A DNA stretch of 5,462 bases from Opitutaceae bacterium (GTDB taxonomy: Bacteria; Verrucomicrobiota; Verrucomicrobiia; Opitutales; Opitutaceae). Position 1 is the first letter of the stretch. The number at the start of each line of letters is the position of its first letter. Below are positions 5,448 to 5,462 of the stretch, piece by piece. The notes beneath the pieces are model-generated. The model worked only from the letters and a program-made list of their open reading frames with translations. It searched no databases and was not told the DNA's origin. The stretch lies in the NCBI GenBank assembly GCA_029979145.1, contig JAPOIC010000153.1, forward strand, positions 1-5,462, given 5' to 3'. A program made the translations under genes and the position numbers.

Positions 5448-5462
5448 GCTGCTGAAGATGAA

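Overview
The window looks like chromosomal DNA from a GC-rich Gram-negative bacterium. The best guess is Verrucomicrobiota, family Opitutaceae. This rests on the style of the TonB-dependent receptor C-terminus (an FRIEGYVKWKF ending), the high GC content, the lack of Shine-Dalgarno sequences in front of the genes, and a periplasmic M16 peptidase pair. The lineage is inferred from these features; no database search was run.

Layout. (1) Positions 1-929 (+) hold the C-terminal part of an outer-membrane TonB-dependent receptor, followed by a strong GC hairpin. (2) Positions 1052-1648 (+) encode a stand-alone pRiA4b ORF-3-like protein of unknown function. (3) Positions about 1700-2601 (+) hold two consecutive small transcription units that look like an old tandem duplication. 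Each has the same upstream spacing pattern (GGAAC-N6-TTGACG-N18-CGTTT), a 33-nt element 30/33 identical between copies, a 35-37 nt leader, a small ORF with related N-termini, and its own intrinsic terminator. The downstream copy has an intact 88-aa ORF (2284-2550). In the upstream copy (1834-2082) the aligned start codon is ATA, so it is either decayed or uses an unusual start. (4) Positions 2667-5401 (-) hold a two-gene operon of secreted M16 metallopeptidases. The first gene has the zinc site (HLLEH); the second lacks it but keeps the R/Y-type motif, as in heterodimeric M16B enzymes. A sigma70-like promoter lies just upstream (5419-5447) and a terminator lies at 2608-2638.

The small-gene unit and the peptidase operon converge on back-to-back terminators at 2564-2638. 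The receptor and the peptidase pair would act in the cell envelope; nothing in the window links them functionally. The most notable region is the paired small-gene units at 1700-2601, whose shared non-coding leader is better conserved than the proteins behind it.
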